A DNA stretch of 64,000 bases from JAFGCL01 sp964423835 (GTDB taxonomy: Bacteria; Chloroflexota; Dehalococcoidia; UBA2247; RBG-13-53-26), in the NCBI GenBank assembly GCA_964423835.1, contig CAYRGJ010000011.1, positions 19,213-83,212 on the forward strand, read 5' to 3'. Under the pieces are notes generated by a model. The model saw nothing but the letters and a program-made list of their open reading frames with translations. It did not search any database and had not been told where the DNA came from. A program made the position numbers and the translations under genes. Position 1 is the stretch's first letter; each line of letters begins with the position of its first letter. This document shows, piece by piece, positions 62,348 through 64,000 of this stretch.

Positions 62348-62545
62348 CCCCCGTGAGTATTGTAGCCGCCATGGTAGTTTCGCCCAGCCACATCACTCCC
62401 GGGTCACAATAGAGCACGCCAAATCACCGTGTTATCTCACGGCGCAAGTCGGGGAGTCACAAAGCGGTCTCAGTTCTGAGGGTGACAGCCTAACTCACGG
62501 AAGGCCTGAAGGCATAAGGGAGTGGGACCCAGGTCCGCCGAACAA

Positions 62546-63148
62546 CTAGCGCGCGCCTTTCCCGGTTACCAGAACAACCCACAGCGTCTGGACCATGATC
62601 TTAAGGTCGAGCAGAGCCGAACGGCGTTCGACATATTCGAGATCGAGCTCTATGGTCTCCTGTATTGTCAGATCACCACGGCCCCTCACAATGGCCAGGC
62701 TCGTTATCCCTGGCTTGACGCTCAGGCGCCTGGTCTCCCTTGAATCGTAGAGGCTCACTACCTCGGGTACGTCCGGCCTGGGGCCGACCAGGCTCATGTC
62801 CCCCCGAAGCACATTTGCCAGGCCCGGAAGCTCGTCAAAGCCTCTACGAAGGAATCTCCCAACGCGAGTGATTCGCGGATCGTCTTTCGGCTGAAAGCTG
62901 ATTTGAGACAGGTCGCTTCTGGTGAAGTTGGGTTTTGCGATCCCCGCCTCCGCATTCATTGTCCGGAATTTGTAGATTCCGAAGACCCTGCCGTGCCTGC
63001 CGACCCGATCTTGCACGAAGAACGCAGGCCCTCTGGAATCGATCTTGATGAGAGCCGCAGCTAGAGCGAAAAGGGGCAACAGAAGGACAAGGGCTACAGC
63101 GGAGACCGATACGTCAGCCACCCTCTTCCAGATATCATAGGCCAGCAT
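62546..63148 (-). CDS. Bacterial sugar transferase (priming glycosyltransferase)
   Basis: 200 residues. Starts near LAYDIWKRVADVSVSAVALV, a membrane helix (LLLPLFALAAALIKIDSRGP) is the re-entrant anchor, and FGIYKFRTMNAEAG plus LRRGFDELPGLANVLRGDMS, LVGPRPDVPEV are the catalytic PglC/WcaJ family motifs. It transfers a phosphosugar to undecaprenyl phosphate, starting glycan assembly, possibly for the STT3 substrate. It overlaps the DegT gene. From 62348 to 62545 I see nothing to report. Confidence 0.92.
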   Translation of the reverse strand: MLAYDIWKRVADVSVSAVALVLLLPLFALAAALIKIDSRGPAFFVQDRVGRHGRVFGIYKFRTMNAEAGIAKPNFTRSDLSQISFQPKDDPRITRVGRFLRRGFDELPGLANVLRGDMSLVGPRPDVPEVVSLYDSRETRRLSVKPGITSLAIVRGRGDLTIQETIELDLEYVERRSALLDLKIMVQTLWVVLVTGKGAR

Positions 63149-63998
63149 TGCGGTCTCCAGTGGAATACCCCGTTGCCACCTCGGTCACGGCGCGGATCAC
63201 GTAGCGCACATCATCTTCTGTCATCTTGGGGTAAAGAGGTAGGGAAATCGCTCTTTCGAAGACGTGCCTTGCCTGCGGGAAATCGTTTGGTTTGTATCCG
63301 TAGGCATCGCGGTAATAGGGATGCATGTGCAAAGGGATGAAGTGCACGCTCGTGCCGACGTTCAAGGCCTTCAGAGCTTCGATGAACCCGGCGCGGTCAA
63401 TTGTCAGCCTATCGAGGTCCAGCTGGATGATATATAAGTGCCAAGCATGGACCAGATCATTCCTGACAAAGGGAGCGCCTACTTGAGGCAGGTCAGCGAA
63501 GGCCTCATTGTACATCTGCGCATACCTTTCCCTTACCGCCTGACAATGCCCGATCTTGCGCAGCTGCGGTATACCCAAGGAGGCCTGAATATCAGTCATG
63601 TTGTACTTGAATCCTGCCTCGAGGACCTCATAGTACCAGGAACCATTTTTATCGTACCTATGCCAGGCATCCCTGCTCATGCCATGCAAGCTCAGCAGCC
63701 TCATCCTCTCTGCATACTCGCGGTTATCGGTCACCACCATGCCTCCTTCCGCCGTAGTCAAGTTCTTGGTGGCATAGAAGCTGAAGGCGGTGAAATCGCC
63801 GATGGTGCCGATCATCCTTCCACGGTACTGTGCCGCGATCGCGTGGGCGGCATCTTCGATTACCTTCAGCCCATGATCCCTGGCCAGTTCCATAATAGGG
63901 TCCATGTCACACGGTTGCCCGGCTATGTGCACCGGTACGATTGCCCTAGTACCTACTATCAATAATCTCCGGTATATTGTATACTCTTGCCATGGCAA
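63135..63998 (-). CDS. DegT/DnrJ/EryC1-type aminotransferase, partial
   Basis: The visible 287 residues are the main part of a PLP-dependent sugar aminotransferase: PVHIAGQPCDMDPIMELARD, VIEDAAHAIAAQYRGRMIG, FSFYATKNLTTAEGGMVVT (with the Schiff-base Lys), SLHGMSRDAWHRY. It would add an amino group to a 4-keto-sugar such as that made by the CapD-type dehydratase. The N-terminus lies beyond the window. The final bases read in a different frame as RVYNIPEIID, which could be part of the normal sequence; a frameshift cannot be excluded. Confidence 0.88.
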   Translation of the reverse strand: MPWQEYTIYRRLLIVGTRAIVPVHIAGQPCDMDPIMELARDHGLKVIEDAAHAIAAQYRGRMIGTIGDFTAFSFYATKNLTTAEGGMVVTDNREYAERMRLLSLHGMSRDAWHRYDKNGSWYYEVLEAGFKYNMTDIQASLGIPQLRKIGHCQAVRERYAQMYNEAFADLPQVGAPFVRNDLVHAWHLYIIQLDLDRLTIDRAGFIEALKALNVGTSVHFIPLHMHPYYRDAYGYKPNDFPQARHVFERAISLPLYPKMTEDDVRYVIRAVTEVATGYSTGDRNAGL

Positions 63999-64000
63999 GA

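Overview
The window is GC-rich bacterial DNA. Most genes start from Shine-Dalgarno-like sites, and GTG and TTG starts are common. Gene content suggests an anaerobic Chloroflexota lineage, most like Dehalococcoidia: a split B12-dependent methylmalonyl-CoA mutase, an Hdr/LUD/fumarate-reductase-type redox cluster, an STT3-type oligosaccharyltransferase in a bacterium, and NarL-type two-component systems. This placement is inferred from gene families; no rRNA is present.

Layout. (1) 1-4643: the right end of an integrated element. It is a tightly coupled leftward operon of small phage-like genes (PAPS-reductase-like, ASCH, Cys-rich proteins, ribbon-helix-helix) facing a rightward HTH repressor. 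It ends at a 3' fragment of a tRNA, probably tRNA-Glu(CTC). (2) 4.8-10.1 kb: amino-acid permease, DUF1428 protein, two lipoproteins and small genes. (3) 10.4-22.8 kb: a metabolic block running propionyl/methylmalonyl-CoA -> succinyl-CoA -> succinate <-> fumarate <-> malate. It holds split methylmalonyl-CoA mutase, epimerase, SucCD-like ligase, an HdrB-like CCG protein, a LutB-like LUD ferredoxin, a 2Fe-2S/4Fe-4S subunit, a fumarate-reductase flavoprotein, an HdrC-like protein, an acyl-CoA dehydrogenase and a fumarase beta subunit. (4) 23.1-27.6 kb: an overlapping glmM-glmU-like-glmS operon making UDP-GlcNAc precursors. (5) 27.6-34.1 kb: a lipoprotein, a NarL-type sensor and regulator, an orphan receiver and STT3. 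(6) 34.26-43.2 kb: a compact 8.9-kb element in tRNA-Gly(TCC), bounded by a perfect 43-bp repeat. It encodes integrase, excisionase, a sigma-70-like protein, a RepA-like ATPase followed by an iteron array, a HK97-type capsid protein and both terminase-like subunits, but no portal or tail. A decayed third copy of the attachment site at 44.05 kb brackets a MerR/TipAS regulator. (7) 44.1-51.5 kb: a PAS histidine kinase with an OmpR-type regulator, a PH-like/zinc-ribbon trio and small membrane proteins. (8) 51.9-64 kb: two very large surface-anchored proteins, a CapD/WbpM-type nucleotide-sugar dehydratase, VanZ-like protein, a priming sugar transferase and a DegT aminotransferase.

The strongest candidates for an undescribed system are the satellite-like capsid/terminase element and the multi-subunit Hdr/LUD/fumarate-reductase module. 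A genome-level oddity is repeated in-frame, Ala/Gly/Pro-rich insertions in otherwise conserved enzymes, together with several tandem and dispersed intergenic repeats.
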